In this document: positions 61,390 through 64,000 of the stretch, in pieces
How the letters are laid out: each line of letters opens with the position of its first letter
How positions within the stretch are numbered: position 1 is the stretch's first letter
From: Cylicocyclus nassatus
Lineage: Eukaryota > Nematoda > Chromadorea > Rhabditida > Strongylidae
NCBI GenBank assembly: GCA_958299035.1
Contig: CATQJL010000001.1
Span: 30,111,521-30,175,520, forward strand
Reading direction: 5' to 3'
Length of the DNA: 64,000 nt
The notes under the pieces: model-generated
Databases searched by the model: none
Told to the model about the DNA's origin: nothing
What the model saw: only the letters and a program-made list of their open reading frames with translations
Translations under genes and position numbers: made by a program

Positions 61390-61823
61390 AGACACTGCAT
61401 AACAATAGAATACATTGTAAACGATACCGTACATGGTATAGAGCAAGCAGCTCTGCCGAGCACATGCTACATGTTGACATGTTTACGGTCTCGAAAGTGC
61501 ATCACAAGACTAGTGCGCAAAAACAACCGATTTCTTACGAAATGCTGAGTGTTTCGACATGGATCGTAAGTGCAAAGTTTTGCACTTCTATGTATATGTG
61601 TTTACTAGTTTAGATGCATACTGTAAATGCACATTTAAACATTGAAATCTTCGTTCATATTAGAAATTGCTCAAAACCTAGAGAAATTATCATTAAATGA
61701 TCGTAACTTGCTGTGTAGTAACGCTAAACACTTCGAATAGACTTTATTCGATAGAAAATCGTTCAAATTTTCTCAAATACTTCAATATTGACATGCTTAC
61801 GATGGCATTATCGAGCTGAAAAA

Positions 61824-62706
61824 GTTCACTGAAGCAGCAGGACGATGCTGAAGGAAGTGAATAAAGCAAGTAGATCAAAGAGGTACTGGAGGAAGACTAC
61901 CATGAACCTGCTCTAAAACGCGGAACTAGATCTCAAAGGTATCAGGAAGAGGTTCTCTTTGCGTATGTCTTGAACATTCAATAAAAATGGGGAACCTGAA
62001 GAGAATTCAGTAGGAGAACACGAGCTGCCTAAGTCGCTTTCACTCTTTTGAAAGGAGCTTTCACCTTTAGCAGCTGAGGACTTTAAGGTTCGTGCCTACA
62101 CCAACGAGCGGTTCTGCTAGTCCTCCGTTATACAGCTACGACGTGGACCATACCGACCGTGCAGCTGTATCGAAAGCTTTGCGGATCCCCCAGAGCCGCA
62201 GTTTGCCCGTCAGAAGCAACATCGTCGGACCTCGCCTTTGGATATGGGAAGAATGTACCGTCATGGTGCAAGTGAAATACGCTGGTGAAGCGATGACACG
62301 TAGCACAAAAGATGGCAGGTAGACATCAAGAAAAACTTCCGAGGGAAAGTATCCAACAACATGGGCAAACTTGTTCGTGGAAAAATAACCAGCTGAAAAA
62401 TGAGTTGAATGAGACACTCGTAACTCGTAGATGCACTCAGATAATCGCAGGGGCAGGCGGTCCGCAAACTCGCGTTTTCTTGCAGGCTGTCATTTTGGGG
62501 CGTGGCCAAGCCATCAGCGGGCGGTACCTCCTTTACCGTCGAATGTCCTGCTAGCGGGTCAGAATACAGAGTTTTCTGCTGGCGCTTTTCAAATAATTAT
62601 CTCTTTCAGCGAGAGCTGACCAAACTTTTAGCAAGCGCTCGGACTCTTTTTTCGCATTTTGGGCCTACGTCGAGCAAATGTGACACTCCATGCTACAGAG
62701 GTGCAT
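61824..62706. other. Unassigned flank between array and variant SL gene
   Basis: Overlapping short + frames at 62092-62322 and 62312-62554 have no recognised domain. Wording such as the DGRWTSRKTSEGKYPTTWAN-like stretch across a stop near 62322 could be a decayed retroelement C-terminus, but this is too weak to call. Confidence 0.35.
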
Positions 62707-62826
62707 GGTTTAATTACTTGAGTTTGAGGTGCCTTCTTCTAGCGGAAGGTACTTGGGCTCTGCGGTCCTCCACAAAGGACTGTGCGGTCCTCAATAATTT
62801 TGCATATTCTCGCGGAAAGTCCGCAC
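62707..62826 (+). ncRNA. Putative variant spliced leader RNA gene
   Basis: The 22-mer at 62707-62728 reads GGTTTAATTACTTGAG then TTTGAG. It is SL1 except CCA-to-TTG at positions 12-14, and GT follows at 62729. Downstream are hairpins CCTTC/GAAGG (62732-62736, 62745-62749) and CGGTCCT/AGGACTG (62763-62769, 62776-62782), an Sm-like AATAATTTTGC (62793-62803), and a 3' hairpin GCGGA-AAG-TCCGC (62812-62824). The order and spacing match an SL RNA of ~118 nt, though the body sequence differs from the array genes. The upstream 70 bp does not resemble the array promoter, so it could be a divergent functional gene, an SL2-like paralogue or a pseudogene. A retrocopy of a trans-spliced mRNA is a less likely alternative, because no poly-A or ORF follows. 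Confidence 0.5.
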
Positions 62827-62947
62827 CTCAGCCACTGCCCGCAACTGATCTATAGAAAAACCGCGATAGTTCTCCGAGCATTTGTTTGAAAATTGGTCAA
62901 CATTCCTCCAGATTTCTGCAAGCGGGCCGCAAGAAATCAGCAAACTA

Positions 62948-63441
62948 TAAGGTTGTCAAGAAAATAATGTCGTTTTTCATAACAAAGCTATAAGACAAAT
63001 ATAAAAAACTATGTGAGTGGTACCATTCGATAGAGCAAAGCAAGCTCTACAAGAAGGCATCCGAGCATTGGCAGAACTTGTTGTTTACACAAAGTTCAGA
63101 GCCGAAACATACGAGCAACTCGTGGTGTCAAAAAATGGATTTTCGCTCTAAAAAATTCTGCTAATCTCTCACTTGCTCTTGCTTGTAAAGGACACATGCA
63201 CGTATCTATAGGTACACTTGCTATAATTTTTCCATGCTTAGAAACCAAGAAAAAATTGAAAAATGGAAAATGACTCCGCCCCCAGTAGTACTGGGCCCCT
63301 CCCACATATGCCTTTGTATACTACAAACCTTCGTAACGTTGACCATAAAAGTTCAGCTTTGGATATACTCTAGTTCTCGAGTAATATCAATTTTACACGA
63401 AAAAACCCGAAAAAAATGACATTATTTTCTTGACAACCTAA
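62948..63441. mobile_element. Mariner-type deletion derivative, 494 bp
   Basis: Left end TAAGGTTGTCAAGAAAATAA and right end TTATTTTCTTGACAACCTA, flanked by TA (62946-62947, 63442-63443). It contains the ACCATTCGATAGAGC...GCTCTACAAGAA block and the CCCTCCCACATATGCC region shared with 9068-9851 and 24201-24996, but is ~300 bp shorter. Confidence 0.8.
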
Positions 63442-63443
63442 TA

Positions 63444-64000
63444 TTTTTTCGGTGCCTCTTCTCAAAATTCGCATGGCCGCCTGCCCCGGCGATTATCTGA
63501 GCAGCCGCCGACGACAAGTAAGAAAATCGTGGATGGTAAGAGGGACCGACACAACTACTTTGGCGTGGGGTCCGCACACCACATTACGAAGACCTACATA
63601 TTTGAGTAAGTAAGTAAGCTTCAACAAATCCGATCTTTTCGCGTTGCTGACGATGTTTGCGTTGCAAGCGTTTTCTGAACACCTCATGAGGTGATATCGA
63701 ATGGTACGACTGTTGCTTGATCAATTTAAGTTGATAACAGTGGACCCATATCAGCAATCGCCTTCCTGAATTAACGCATTCAACAGTCTTGCGCTGCAGA
63801 GCGGAGCCGTTCAAGCAGTTTCTTGAATGATTTGAATTTTCATCTTCATTTATTTTTTAACTTGTTTCTCGCCCTCAACTTTACGTCAGTGATGAGCAGT
63901 GGTACAGTATTAGTGATTTAACCTTAGAAATCTGTCCAACGTTGAATCTTTTACACCCAATAAGTGATAAAATGAGGGAACGATCGTGAAAATTTTCTCT
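63444..64000. other. No feature recognised
   Basis: Only short overlapping minus-strand frames (63493-63814) without domain or splice support. Confidence 0.4.

Larger units (their letters stand above)
26733..61823 (+). repeat. SL1 RNA gene tandem array, 35.1 kb
   Basis: Head-to-tail units of 680 bp (679-682 in places, 794 for two units), with 51 complete SL1 RNA genes and a partial unit at the right end. The left edge abuts adapter and an N gap; the right edge breaks off within GAGCTGAAAAA. Unit classes by diagnostic changes downstream of the RNA are: A, copies 1-23; B (GGTCTCG with AGTGCGC), copies 24, 25, 27, 28, 33-36, 38, 40, 43, 45; C (TTTCGCAC), copies 26, 29, 31, 37, 39, 41, 42; C-like with a 1-bp deletion (ACATGTATAG), copies 32 and 44; a B/C hybrid with the same deletion, copy 30; B with a diverged 5' flank, copies 46-51. 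From copy 21 on, TTTAGG changes to TTTAGA. There is no 5S rRNA gene on either strand. The 102-codon frame in each unit is not a gene: it starts at a TTG inside the SL exon. Confidence 0.97.

Noticed and set aside
26733..61823. Satellite DNA or CRISPR-like array interpretation
   Set aside because: The unit contains a complete SL1 RNA gene with splice donor, Sm-type site and stems. Units are contiguous with no spacer/repeat structure.
62092..62554. Possible retroelement reverse-transcriptase C-terminal relic
   Set aside because: Frames are broken and no catalytic or endonuclease motif is visible.
63896..63906. GAGCAGTGGTA resembling the adapter sequence
   Set aside because: Only about 11 bases match and the rest of the adapter does not follow.

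Overview
This is nuclear DNA from a nematode. The diagnostic evidence is a 35 kb tandem array (26733-61823) whose ~680 bp unit carries a spliced leader 1 (SL1) RNA gene. Each copy has the exact 22-nt nematode SL1 exon followed by a GT donor, a central stem, an Sm-type site (AATTTTGG) and a 3' stem-loop. I count 51 complete copies, all on the + strand. The AT-rich background, very short introns (about 46-78 nt), dense small non-autonomous transposons and mariner-type ends (TTAGGTTGTCCC) fit a nematode. I cannot name the species.

Layout. Positions 1-13.8 kb are almost wholly repeats. They hold Helitron-like elements (about 1066-4171, 7009-7743, 7993-8287), one of them carrying nested PIF/Harbinger and mariner-type insertions. 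There is also another mariner-type element (9068-9851), a short tandem repeat (10390-10976) and a hAT element with an 8-bp target duplication (12647-13810). Only isolated candidate exons occur there (4517-4628, 8623-8751). Positions 14.5-18.1 kb hold the best protein-coding evidence. One multi-exon + strand gene (14538-16585) starts with a signal peptide beside a likely trans-splice acceptor and ends at a stop in a small last exon; one coding exon is split by a 216-bp TA-flanked MITE. A second group of long open exons lies at 17341-18092. Positions 18.1-25 kb carry foldback elements, weak ORFs and another mariner-type element. A gene fragment (25031-26207), with a hAT MITE in an intron, runs into a 500-N gap.

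The gap (26208-26707) is followed by a 25-nt amplification adapter and then directly by the SL1 array. The left edge of the array is therefore a contig end and its true length is unknown. The array contains no 5S rRNA gene, unlike the C. elegans arrangement. Copies 1-23 are almost identical, copies 24-45 mix a few haplotypes, copies 16-17 lie in 794-bp units with an internal duplication, and copies 46-51 near the right edge are the most diverged.

Right of the array, about 0.9 kb after its end, 62707-62826 looks like a separate variant SL RNA gene: an SL1-like 22-mer with three changes, a GT donor, three hairpins and an Sm-like site. The window ends with a short mariner-type deletion derivative (62948-63441) and unassigned sequence. 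The SL1 RNAs donate the 5' leader to mRNAs by trans-splicing. The signal-peptide gene at 14538 has the layout expected of an SL acceptor gene, with CAG one base before its ATG.
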